Assembly: GCF_020819595.1 (NCBI RefSeq)
Contig: NZ_JAJHNP010000027.1
Location: 1 to 64,000 of the forward strand
DNA from: Streptomyces barringtoniae
GTDB lineage: Bacteria; Actinomycetota; Actinomycetes; Streptomycetales; Streptomycetaceae
Length of the DNA stretch: 64,000 nt
Direction of reading: 5' to 3'
The position numbers and the translations under genes were made by a program. This document shows positions 33,243-43,400 of this stretch, in pieces. Each line of letters starts with the position of its first letter. The stretch's first letter is position 1. The notes under the pieces were generated by a model. It worked only from the letters and a program-made list of their open reading frames with translations. It was not told the origin of the DNA and searched no databases.

Positions 33243-34778
33243 ATGACGAACTCGACGGGCACAACCACCTCCGCAGGCGCCGGAAGCGCCGTCCCCGCCC
33301 GCGCCGGGCGCCGTGAGTGGACCGCTCTCGGCGTGCTGATGCTGCCGCTGCTGCTGGTCTCGATGGACGTCTCGGTCCTGTACTTCGCGACCCCCGCGAT
33401 CAGCGCCGACCTGCACCCGAGCGGCACCCAGCAGCTGTGGATCTTCGACGTCTACGGCTTCGTCCTGGCCGGCCTGCTGATGACCATGGGCTCCCTCGGC
33501 GACCGCATCGGCCGCCGCAGGCTCCTCCTGACGGGCGCCGCGGCCTTCGGCGCAGCCTCACTGCTCGCGGCCTACGCGGACAGCGCCGAGACCCTGATCG
33601 CGGCCCGCGCGGTCCTCGGTCTCGGCGGTGCGACCCTGATGCCGTCCACGATGGCGCTGCTGCGCACGATGTTCACCGACCCCGCTCAGCGCGCGAAGGC
33701 GATCGGAATGTGGTCCGGCGTCATGACCGGCGGCATCGCGCTGGGCTCGGTGATGAGCGGCATCCTGGTCGAGCACTTCTGGTGGGGCTCGGTCTTCCTG
33801 GTCAACCTGCCCGCGATGGCCCTGCTCCTGCTCCTCGGCCCGGTGCTGCTGCCGGAGTCCAGGGACCCGAACCCCGGCCGTTTCGACTGGCTGAGCGTGC
33901 CGCTGTCGATGGCCGCCGTGCTCCCCGTGATCTACGGCCTGAAGGAGATCCCCTCCGAGGGCTGGCACCCGCTCTACGTCGTCTCGATCGCCGTCGGCCT
34001 GCTCTTCGCGGCCCTGTTCGTCCACCGCCAGCGCACCAGCGCCTCCCCGCTGATCCCGCCGGCCCTGCTGAAGGGCCGCGGCTTCACCCCGGCGCTCGTC
34101 CTGAACCTCGTCGCCGCCCTCGCCATGATGGGCTCGGCCATCTTCACCACGCAGTACCTGCAGTCGGTCCTCGGCAAGAGCCCGCTGTCGGCGGCCCTGT
34201 GGAGCCTGCTGCCCTCGGTGTTCATCGGCGTCGCCGGTCCGGTCACCGCACAGCTCGTCCAGCGGGGCGTCAACCGGGGGTACGTCGTCGCCGGCGGCTT
34301 CGCGGCCATGGCGGCCGGTTACTCGATGCTCGCCCTCGTCGGCACCGACTCGCTGTGGCTGGCGCTCGCCGGGGCCGGCGTCCTCGCCTGCGGGATGGTC
34401 GCGATCGTCTCCCAGCTGACCGACCTGGCCATGAGCGGCGCCCCGGTGGAGCGGGCGGGTACGGCCTCCTCCCTGCTGGAGACCAGCGCGGAGTTCGGCG
34501 GCGCGCTCGGCATGGCGGTCCTGGGCTCGATCGGTACGGCGGTCTACCGCCACGAGATGCCGGCCACCGCCCCGGCCGCGGCCCGCGAGACCCTGGGCGA
34601 CGCCCTCGCCACGGCCGCCCGGCTGCCCGGCGCGGCCGGTCAGTCCCTGCTCACCACGGCCCGCGAGGCCTTCACCAGCGGGATGCAGGGCGCGGCGATC
34701 GCCGGCGCGGTGCTGGTGGCGCTGGCGGCGGTGGGGGCGGCGGTGAGCCTGCGGAAGATCGAGGTCGGCGACGACTAG
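33243..34778 (+). CDS. DHA2-family MFS drug efflux transporter (14 helices)
   Basis: A 511-residue QacA/SmvA-type proton antiporter. Signatures: LLLVSMDVSVLYFATPAISADLHPS (helix 1 acid), GSLGDRIGRRRLLLTGA (motif A), AARAVLGLGGATLMPSTMALLR, and GGIALGSVMSGILVEHFWWGSVFLVN (motif C). Exports hydrophobic cations or antibiotics; substrate unknown. Probably repressed by the divergent TetR protein. Confidence 0.92.
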   Translation: MTNSTGTTTSAGAGSAVPARAGRREWTALGVLMLPLLLVSMDVSVLYFATPAISADLHPSGTQQLWIFDVYGFVLAGLLMTMGSLGDRIGRRRLLLTGAAAFGAASLLAAYADSAETLIAARAVLGLGGATLMPSTMALLRTMFTDPAQRAKAIGMWSGVMTGGIALGSVMSGILVEHFWWGSVFLVNLPAMALLLLLGPVLLPESRDPNPGRFDWLSVPLSMAAVLPVIYGLKEIPSEGWHPLYVVSIAVGLLFAALFVHRQRTSASPLIPPALLKGRGFTPALVLNLVAALAMMGSAIFTTQYLQSVLGKSPLSAALWSLLPSVFIGVAGPVTAQLVQRGVNRGYVVAGGFAAMAAGYSMLALVGTDSLWLALAGAGVLACGMVAIVSQLTDLAMSGAPVERAGTASSLLETSAEFGGALGMAVLGSIGTAVYRHEMPATAPAAARETLGDALATAARLPGAAGQSLLTTAREAFTSGMQGAAIAGAVLVALAAVGAAVSLRKIEVGDD

Positions 34779-34787
34779 GAAAAGGAA

Positions 34788-34828
34788 AACGCCGGACGGG
34801 CTGACTCTTCGTCAGCCCGTCCGGCGTT
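34788..34828. terminator. Bidirectional terminator between efflux gene and serA
   Basis: An 18-bp perfect stem with a five-base loop (34788-34805 with 34811-34828) fills the 60-base gap between two convergent genes and has A-rich sequence on its left and TCG on its right. Confidence 0.92.
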
Positions 34829-34838
34829 CGCGCATGTG

Positions 34839-36428
34839 TCAGACGAGGTTCACCGAGCGGGCGGACGTCGCACCGATCTCCGAGGCCACCTCGGCCAGCA
34901 CACCGGCGGACACCGTGTCGTCGACGGTGAGCACGGCCAGCGCCTCACCGCCGGCGGCCGCGCGGGCGACCTGCATGCCGGCGATGTTGATGCCCGCCTC
35001 GCCGAGGATGCGGCCGACGGTGCCGACGACACCGGGGCGGTCCTCGTAGCGCAGGACGAGCATGTGGTCGGCGAGGGCGAGGTCGACGTCGTAGTCGCCG
35101 ACCGCGACGATCTTCTGGACGTGCTTCGGACCGGCCAGCGTGCCGGAGACCGACACCTCCTCACCGTCCGCGAGCGTGCCGCGCACGGTGACGACGTTGC
35201 GGTGCTCGGGCGACTCGGAGCTGGTGGTCAGCCGGACCTCGACGCCGCGCTCCTGCGCGAACAGCGGCGCGTTGACGTAACTCACCGTCTCGTCGACGAC
35301 GTCCTCGAAGACGCCCTTGAGCGCGGACAGCTCCAGCACCTTCACGTCGTGCTGGGTGATCTCGCCGTAGACCTCGACGTCGAGGCGGTGCGCGACCTCA
35401 CCGGCGAGCGCGGTGAAGATCCGGCCGAGGCGCTCGGCGAGCGGCAGACCCGGCTTGACGTCCTCGGCGATGACACCGCCCTGGACGTTCACCGCGTCCG
35501 GCACCAGCTCGCCGGCGAGGGCGAGACGGACGGACTTGGCGACCGCGATGCCCGCCTTCTCCTGGGCCTCGTCGGTGGAGGCGCCGAGGTGCGGGGTGCA
35601 GACGACCTGGTCCAGCTCGAACAGCGGGGAGTCGGTGCAGGGCTCCTTGGCGTACACGTCGAGGCCGGCGCCGGCGACGCGGCCCTCCTTCAGCGCCGAG
35701 TACAGGGCCGTCTCGTCCACGATGCCGCCGCGCGCGGCGTTGACGATGCGCACGCTCGGCTTGACCTTGCGCAGCGCCTCGTCGCCGATGAGGCCGAGGG
35801 TCTCGGGGGTCTTGGGCAGGTGGACGGTGATGAAGTCGGAGACCTCCAGCAGCTCGTCCAGGGAGAGGACCTTCACGCCCATCTGCGCGGCCCGCGCGGG
35901 CTGGACGTAGGGGTCGTAGGCGACGACCTTCATGCCGAAGGCGGACATGCGCTGGGCGACCAGGGCGCCGATGCGGCCGAGGCCGACGACACCGAGGGTC
36001 TTCTCGGCCAGCTCGACGCCCGTGTACTTGCTGCGCTTCCACTCGCCGTTCTTCAGCGCGGCGTTGGCCTGCGGGATGTTGCGGGCGGAGGCGAGGATCA
36101 GACCGCAGGCCAGCTCGGCGGCGGTCACGATGTTGGAGGTCGGGGCGTTGACGACCATCACGCCGGCCTTGGTGGCGGCGGAGACGTCGACGTTGTCCAG
36201 GCCGACGCCGGCGCGGGCGACGACCTTGAGCTTCTTCGCCGCGGCGATGGCCTCGGCGTCGACCTTGGTGGCGGAACGGATCAGGATCGCGTCGACGTCG
36301 GCGATGGCCGGGAGCAGTTCGGCTCGGTCGGCTCCGTTGGCGTGCCGGATCTCGAAGTCCGGGCCGAGTGCGTCCACGGTCGCGGGCGACAGCTCTTCAG
36401 CGATGAGTACGACGGGTTTCGAGCTCAC
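34839..36428 (-). CDS. serA: D-3-phosphoglycerate dehydrogenase
   Basis: A 529-residue enzyme catalysing the first step of serine synthesis. Nucleotide-binding LGVVGLGRIGALVAQR, catalytic VNAARGGIVDE (Arg), GLDVYAKEPC (Glu) and TPHLGASTDEAQ (His), followed by the allosteric substrate-binding domain and a C-terminal ACT domain (about 455-529) as in the long mycobacterial type. GTG start at 36428 directly preceded by a palindrome that contains the Shine-Dalgarno. It is separated from ilvC by about 240 bases and a terminator, so it is a separate unit. Confidence 0.95.
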   Translation of the reverse strand: MSSKPVVLIAEELSPATVDALGPDFEIRHANGADRAELLPAIADVDAILIRSATKVDAEAIAAAKKLKVVARAGVGLDNVDVSAATKAGVMVVNAPTSNIVTAAELACGLILASARNIPQANAALKNGEWKRSKYTGVELAEKTLGVVGLGRIGALVAQRMSAFGMKVVAYDPYVQPARAAQMGVKVLSLDELLEVSDFITVHLPKTPETLGLIGDEALRKVKPSVRIVNAARGGIVDETALYSALKEGRVAGAGLDVYAKEPCTDSPLFELDQVVCTPHLGASTDEAQEKAGIAVAKSVRLALAGELVPDAVNVQGGVIAEDVKPGLPLAERLGRIFTALAGEVAHRLDVEVYGEITQHDVKVLELSALKGVFEDVVDETVSYVNAPLFAQERGVEVRLTTSSESPEHRNVVTVRGTLADGEEVSVSGTLAGPKHVQKIVAVGDYDVDLALADHMLVLRYEDRPGVVGTVGRILGEAGINIAGMQVARAAAGGEALAVLTVDDTVSAGVLAEVASEIGATSARSVNLV

Positions 36429-36478
36429 GTGAGGTCCTCACAAGTCCAGAGCATGCGGACGGCCGTCCCGACGGCCGC
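36429..36478 (-). promoter_or_regulatory. serA 5' leader palindromes
   Basis: Directly upstream of the GTG the leader reads GTGAGGACCTCAC, a 13-base palindrome that includes the likely ribosome-binding site; a further hairpin (CGGCCGT-CCCG-ACGGCCG) lies at about 36460-36478. Pairing could reduce translation initiation. Confidence 0.4.
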
Positions 36479-36631
36479 AGGCGGAGGAGGGGGGCTAGCC
36501 GCGGAAGACGCACGACGCTGTGGGCCTGACGCGTGTTGTGCAGCAGTCTAGTGGCGTGGCGCAGGGCATCTTGCGCCTCCACGGAAGGATCACCCGTCCG
36601 GGGCTGGACGGGGTGGACAACAGAGGGAAGA

Positions 36632-36660
36632 GGGGGCCGGAGCAGTCTGCCCCGGCCCCC
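36632..36660 (-). terminator. Terminator after ilvC
   Basis: A 9-bp G/C stem (36632-36640 with 36652-36660), 11 bases past the ilvC stop. Confidence 0.75.
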
Positions 36661-36671
36661 TGGCGTGAGGC

Positions 36672-37670
<999 letters not shown>

Positions 37671-37751
37671 TTTGGGTTCTCTCCTTGGTGTGCAGGTTGT
37701 GCGTCCCACCGTATGACGGTGAGGGGAAGGGAAGTCTCGGGGTCTCGGCAT

Positions 37752-37782
37752 CCGGGCGGACGGCGTGTCGCCGACCGCCCGG
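37752..37782 (-). other. Intercistronic hairpin between ilvN and ilvC
   Basis: An imperfect hairpin: 8 bp (37752-37759 with 37775-37782), one mismatch, then 5 bp (37761-37765 with 37769-37773) and a three-base loop. It lacks a U run and may act as a processing or partial termination site that sets ilvC dosage. Confidence 0.45.
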
Positions 37783-37801
37783 TTTCAGCCGTACTTCAGC
37801 T

Positions 37802-38326
37802 TTACGCGGATCGGTCGAGGGCGCGCAGCGAGCGGTCCGTGATCGAACGGGCGCCGCGGCCGATCGCGATCGTGCCGGACTGCACCAGCTCCTTGATGCC
37901 GAACGGCTCCAGCATCTTGAGCATGGCGGACAGCTTCTCGCTGGATCCGGTGGCCTCGATGGTGACGGCCTCCGGGGAGACGTCGACGGTCTTGGCGCGG
38001 AACAGCTGGACGATCTCGACGATCTGGGAGCGGGTCTCGTTGTCGGCGCGGACCTTCACCAGGACGAGTTCGCGCTGCACGGCCTGACCGGGCTCCAGCT
38101 CGACGATCTTCAGCACGTTGACGAGCTTGTTGAGCTGCTTGGTCACCTGCTCCAGGGGCAGGTCCTCGACACCGACCACGATGGTGATGCGGGAGATGTC
38201 GGGGTGTTCGGTGACGCCGACCGCGAGCGAGTCGATGTTGAAGCCGCGGCGGGAGAACAGGGCGGCGATCCGGGCGAGGATGCCCGGCGTGTTCTCCACC
38301 AGGACGGAGAGCGTGTGCTTGGACAT
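37802..38326 (-). CDS. ilvN: Acetolactate synthase small (regulatory) subunit
   Basis: A 174-residue regulatory subunit that confers valine feedback on IlvB. The N-terminal ACT domain (HTLSVLVENTPGILARIAALFSRRGFNIDSLAVG) and the second ACT-like domain (FRAKTVDVSPEAVTIEATGSSEKLSAML) are complete. It follows ilvB by 21 bases. Confidence 0.95.
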   Translation of the reverse strand: MSKHTLSVLVENTPGILARIAALFSRRGFNIDSLAVGVTEHPDISRITIVVGVEDLPLEQVTKQLNKLVNVLKIVELEPGQAVQRELVLVKVRADNETRSQIVEIVQLFRAKTVDVSPEAVTIEATGSSEKLSAMLKMLEPFGIKELVQSGTIAIGRGARSITDRSLRALDRSA

Positions 38327-38347
38327 GGTCTTCTTCGTCTCTCTCGC

Positions 38348-40195
38348 TCAGTCGTCTTCGTTGTCGCCGAAGTCGGGGCGGACGTCCCGGGCGGCCATGA
38401 TCTCGTCGTTGGAGGTGCCGGCGGCGACCATCGGCCAGACCATCGCGTCCTCGTGGACGATGAAGTCGATGACGACCGGGCGGTCGTTGATGGAGTTCGC
38501 CTCTTCGATGACCTTGTCCAGGTCCTCCGGGCGCTCACAGCGCAGACCCACACAGCCCATCGCCTCGGACAGCTTCACGAAGTCCGGCACGCGCGTGCCC
38601 TTGGCCTCCGGGTTGATGTCGTCGGGGCCGCTGTGCAGCACGGTGTTGGAGTAGCGCTGGTTGTAGAACAGGGTCTGCCACTGGCGGACCATTCCGAGGG
38701 CGCCGTTGTTGATGATGGCGACCTTGATCGGGATGTTGTTCAGGGCGCAGGTGGTCAGTTCCTGATTGGTCATCTGGAAGCAGCCGTCGCCGTCGATCGC
38801 CCAGACCGCGCGGTCCGGCTGCCCGGCCTTGGCGCCCATGGCGGCCGGGACCGCGTAGCCCATGGTTCCGGCGCCCCCGGAGTTCAGCCAGGTGGCGGGC
38901 TTGTCGTACTGGATGAAGTGCGCGGCCCACATCTGGTGCTGGCCGACGCCCGCGGCGAAGATCGTGCCCTCGGGCGCGAGTTGGCCGATGCGCTCGATGA
39001 CCTGCTGCGGGGAGAGCGAGCCGTCGTCGGGCTGGTCGTAGCCGAGCGGGTAGGTGTCGCGCCAGCGGCTCAGGTCGCTCCACCAGGCGGTGTAGTCGCC
39101 CTTGTGGCCCTCGCTGTGCTCCTTCTGCACGGCCTGGACCAGGTCGGCGATGACCTCGCGGGCGTCACCGACGATCGGCACGTCCGCGGCGCGGTTCTTG
39201 CCGATCTCGGCCGGGTCGATGTCGGCGTGGACGATCTTGGCGTACGGGGCGAAGCTGTCCAGCTTGCCGGTGACCCGGTCGTCGAAGCGGGCACCGAGGG
39301 CGACGATCAGGTCGGCCTTCTGCAGCGCGGTGACGGCGGTGACCGCACCGTGCATGCCCGGCATTCCCACGTGCAGCGGGTGGCTGTCGGGGAACGCGCC
39401 GAGCGCCATCAGGGTGGTGGTGACGGGCGCTCCGGTGAGTTCGGCGAGAACCTTCAGCTCGGCGGTGGCGTGCGCCTTGATGACGCCGCCGCCGACGTAG
39501 AGGACGGGCCGCCTGGCGGAGGTGATCAGCTTGGCGGCCTCGCGGATCTGCTTGGCGTGCGGCTTGGTCACCGGGCGGTAGCCGGGCAGGTCCATGGTGG
39601 GGGGCCAGGTGAAGGTGGTCTTCGCCTGGAGGGCGTCCTTGGCGATGTCGACCAGGACCGGGCCGGGGCGGCCGGTGGAGGCGATGTGGAACGCCTGCGC
39701 GATGATCCGCGGGATGTCCTCGGCCTTGGTGACGAGGAAGTTGTGCTTGGTGATCGGCATGGTGATGCCGACGATGTCCGCCTCCTGGAAGGCGTCGGTG
39801 CCGATCGCCTTGGATGCCACCTGGCCGGTGATCGCGACGAGCGGGACGGAGTCCATGTGGGCGTCGGCGATCGGCGTGACCAGGTTGGTGGCACCGGGGC
39901 CGCTCGTGGCCATGCAGACGCCGACCTTGCCGGTGGCCTGTGCGTAGCCGGTGGCCGCGTGGCCGGCGCCCTGCTCGTGGCGGACCAGCACGTGACGGAC
40001 CCGCGTCGAGTCCATCAGGGGGTCGTACGCCGGCAGGATCGCGCCGCCGGGAATGCCGAATACCGTGTCAGCGCCGACCTCCTCGAGGGAGCGGATGAGG
40101 GACTGCGCACCCGTGACGTGCTCGACGGGGGCGGACTGCTGTCCTCCGGATCGGGGCCGCGGCTGCGGATGGGCCCCGGTGGCCTGCTCGGTCAT
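38348..40195 (-). CDS. ilvB: Acetolactate synthase large (catalytic) subunit
   Basis: A 615-residue ThDP enzyme making acetolactate and acetohydroxybutyrate. Features: catalytic Glu in VLVRHEQGAGHAATGYA, GVCMATSGPGATNLVT, FAD region LGARFDDRVTGK, and the ThDP/Mg motif GDGCFQMTNQEL with NNGALGMV. The ATG at 40195 is preferred to the ATG two codons upstream (40201) because GAGAAGAG then has proper spacing; both are in frame. First gene of ilvBNC, controlled by the attenuator at 40265-40405. Confidence 0.96.
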   Translation of the reverse strand: MTEQATGAHPQPRPRSGGQQSAPVEHVTGAQSLIRSLEEVGADTVFGIPGGAILPAYDPLMDSTRVRHVLVRHEQGAGHAATGYAQATGKVGVCMATSGPGATNLVTPIADAHMDSVPLVAITGQVASKAIGTDAFQEADIVGITMPITKHNFLVTKAEDIPRIIAQAFHIASTGRPGPVLVDIAKDALQAKTTFTWPPTMDLPGYRPVTKPHAKQIREAAKLITSARRPVLYVGGGVIKAHATAELKVLAELTGAPVTTTLMALGAFPDSHPLHVGMPGMHGAVTAVTALQKADLIVALGARFDDRVTGKLDSFAPYAKIVHADIDPAEIGKNRAADVPIVGDAREVIADLVQAVQKEHSEGHKGDYTAWWSDLSRWRDTYPLGYDQPDDGSLSPQQVIERIGQLAPEGTIFAAGVGQHQMWAAHFIQYDKPATWLNSGGAGTMGYAVPAAMGAKAGQPDRAVWAIDGDGCFQMTNQELTTCALNNIPIKVAIINNGALGMVRQWQTLFYNQRYSNTVLHSGPDDINPEAKGTRVPDFVKLSEAMGCVGLRCERPEDLDKVIEEANSINDRPVVIDFIVHEDAMVWPMVAAGTSNDEIMAARDVRPDFGDNEDD

Positions 40196-40264
40196 CGGCA
40201 TTCTCTTCTCGATGCTGAGGGTTTTTGCGAGGTTTGTACGGAGTTCACGCGGTGCACGAAAGGC

Positions 40265-40299
40265 ACTCGTGCAACAAAAAACCCCTCGTGCCGCGAGGC
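40265..40299 (-). terminator. Attenuator (rho-independent terminator) of ilvBNC
   Basis: CCCCTCG (40299-40293) pairs with CGAGGGG (40278-40272) on the leftward transcript, followed by UUUUUU. An inner CCTCGC/GCACGAGG alternative pairing provides competing structures. It lies between the leader peptide and ilvB. Confidence 0.85.
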
Positions 40300-40363
40300 A
40301 AGCGAGGGGAGCGCGCCGGTGAGGTCGCTGGGGTTTCCGGATCGTCCTCCGGTGGGTCCCAGC

Positions 40364-40405
40364 TCAGCCGACGCGCTGTCCAAGTACGAGAATTCGGGTG
40401 CGCAT
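40364..40405 (-). CDS. ilvBNC leader peptide (MRTRILVLGQRVG)
   Basis: A 13-codon frame with GGGAGG nine bases upstream, encoding Ile-Leu-Val-Leu in the middle with codons ATT CTC GTA CTT, three of them rare in this GC-rich genome. This is the known Streptomyces ilvB leader: ribosomes stalling at the Ile/Leu/Val codons favour an antiterminator over the hairpin at 40272-40299, so transcription of ilvBNC rises when branched-chain aminoacyl-tRNAs are scarce. Confidence 0.88.
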   Translation of the reverse strand: MRTRILVLGQRVG

Positions 40406-40438
40406 GGCACTGACCCTCCCCCCGACGCGCACCACGTG

Positions 40439-43400
40439 TCAAGTGGGTGGGACGGGAGTCTCAGAATGTGAGCGATGGACACTGCCACCTCCGAAGACAG
40501 CCGTAACACCCCCTGTGTACACCCCTGAGCGCCCCTTCGGCTCGCTCACACTCCCGGCGAACGCCGGTTCGGCCGGTGCGTGCGGCACCGGGTAGTGGCC
40601 GGATCCGAGTGCCCGGCGCAGCCGGTACTCGTCCAGCGGCCCCGCGAAGGCCATGCCCTGCCCGTGCGTGCAGCCCATCGCGCGCAGTGCGACGACCTGC
40701 TCCGGCAGGTCCACGCCCTCGGCCACCGACTGCAGCCCGAGATCGCCGGCGATCCGCAGCAGACCGCTGGTGATCTTGTGCAGCCGCGTGGACTCCACGA
40801 CGCCCTCGACCAGGCTGCGGTCGAGCTTCAGGATGTCCACGGGCAGCCTTCTGAGAGCGGTGATGGCCGCGTAGCCGCTGCCGAAGCCGTCCAGTGCGAT
40901 CCGCACCCCGAGCCGGCTGAGCGCGCTCAGCCGCCGCTCCAGCTCGTCCAGCGAGACCCGCGGATCGGTGTCGGACAGCTCCAGAACCAGTGCGCCGGGC
41001 GGCAGCCCGTGCCGGGTCAGCAGCGCCTCCACGGAACCGACCGGCATCGAGCGGTCCAGCAGTCGCCGGGCGCTCGCCCGTACGGTCACCGGGACGACGA
41101 TGCCGGCGGCGGCCCGCTCGGCGGCCTGCTCGACGGCCTCCTGCAGGATCCAGCGGTCCAGCTCGGCGGTCTTGTCGCCGTCCTCGGCCACCCGCAGGAA
41201 CTCGGCCGGGGTGAACAGCACCCCCTGGGAGGAGCGCCAGCGCGCCTGCGCCGAGACCGCCGTGATCCGGCCGCCCGAAAGGCACACCACCGGCTGGTGC
41301 AGCAGGGCGAACTCGCCGTCGTGCAGCGCGGCACGCAGCCGGGTGGCCAGCTCCGCCTTGCGTACGACGTCCTGCTGCATCTGCGGCTTGTACAGCTCGA
41401 CCCGGCCCTTTCCGGCCGCCTTCGCGCGGTACATCGCGAGATCGGCGTTGCGCAGCAACTCACCCGCGCCGAGGCCCTGTTCGGCGAAGGCGACGCCGAT
41501 GGAGGCGTTGACCCGCACGTCGCTGCCGTCGATGGCGTACGGCTGGGAGAGGGTCACCCTGAGGCGGTCGGCGAGCTCCAGGATGTTCCGCTCCCGGGCG
41601 GCACGCTCACGGGCTCCGTCCCCGGCGATCAGGGCCGCGAACTCGTCGCCGCCCAGCCGGGCCGCGGTGTCCCCCTGCCGGACCGCGTCCTGGAGCCTGC
41701 GGGCGGCCTGGACGAGCAGTTCGTCCCCGGCCTGGTGCCCGATCGTGTCGTTGACGGCCTTGAAGCCGTCCAGGTCGATGAAGAGCACGGCCGTGCCCAG
41801 CAGGGCGGCGCCCCGGTCGGTGGCGCGGCGGCCGGACAGGGCCTGCTGGACGCGCCGGGTGAACAGCGCGCGGTTGGGCAGGTCGGTCAGCGGGTCGTGC
41901 TCGGCGTTGTGCTGCAGCTGCGCCTGCAGGCGGACGCGCTCGGTCACGTCCCGGCTGTTGAAGATCAGGCCGCCGTGGTGGCGGTTGACGGTCGACTCGA
42001 CGTTGAGCCAGCCTCCCCCGCTCTCGGCTGCGCTCGAGCGGGAGGTGCCCCCACCGCCGGACCGGAAGCGGCACTCGATGCGGGTGGTGGGTTCCTCCAG
42101 GGGGTCGGCGGCGAGGAAGCGGCGCACCTCGTGCACCACGCAGCCCAGGTCCTCCGGGTGGATGAGGGCGGCCAGTTCCGTGCCCACCAGGTCCTCGGCC
42201 GGGCGGCCGTAGACCCCGGCGGCGGCCGGGGAGACGTACCGCAGGATGCCGTTGGGCGCGGCGATCATGATCACGTCGCTGGACCCCTGCACCAGTGAGC
42301 GGAAGTGGTTCTCCTTCTGCGCCAGTTCCTGGGTCAGGGTGATGTTGTCCAGCAGCATGATGCCCTGCCGGATGACGAGCGCGAGCACGACGGCGCCCGC
42401 GGTGATCAGCACGACATGGTCGGGTCGGCGCCCGTTGAGGACGTTGTACAGGATGCCCAGGGTGCACACGGCGGCGGCGAGGTACGGGGTGAGGGCGGCC
42501 AGGGAGCCGGTGAGCGGCCGGCCGGCCGGATACCGGCTGTGATCACCTCCGGGGGCGGGTGCGGACACATGGTGGTGGCTCGTGCCGCGCTGTCCGGGCA
42601 CGTGTTCGTGGACCACGCGCGTGTGCCCGTCCGGTACGTGCGCCTCCCGGGCTCCCTTGCGGCGGGGCGCGGCCCAGGGGGCGTAGGCGAGCAGCAGCGA
42701 ACCGGCGAACCAGCCGGCGTCCAGCAGCTGACCGGAGTGGTAGCTGCTGTGCAGCAGCGGCGAGGTGAACAGCGCGTCGCACATCACGGTCAGCGCGAGC
42801 GCTCCGATCGCCGTGTTCACGGCTGTGCGGTTGCCCGGGGTACGGCGGAAGTGCAGCGCGAGGACCATGCTGACGAGCGCGATGTCGAGCAGCGGGTACG
42901 CCAGCGACAGCGCGGTGTGCGCCACGCTCGGTCCGTCGAACCGGGCCGCCTGGGCGAGCGCCAGGCTCCAGGAGAGCGTGAGCAGCGAGCCGCCGATCAG
43001 CCAGGCGTCCAGCGCCAGGCAGATCCAGCCGGCCTTGGTCACCGGCCGCTTGGCGAGCACCAGCAGGCCCACGATGGCCGGCGGCGCGAAGCACAGGAAG
43101 AACAGGTCCGCGTAGGAGGGGCTGGGCACCGGCCGGCCGAGGACGACCTCGTACCACCCCCAGACCGCGTTGCCGAGGGCCGCCATCGCCGAGGAGAGGG
43201 CGAACAGCAGCCAGGCCGAGCGGAAGCGGACGCGCGGATTGCGGGCGTACAGGAAGCAGGAGACGGCCGCGGTGCCCGCCGCGGCGGCCAGCCCGAAGTC
43301 GCCCATGATCAGCGCCAGTTCGTCCGTGCCCCAGTCGAAGGCGGCCCCGACGGCGTAGGCCGCGCAGACCAGGGCGAGAACGAGTTGCTCCCTCGTGCGG

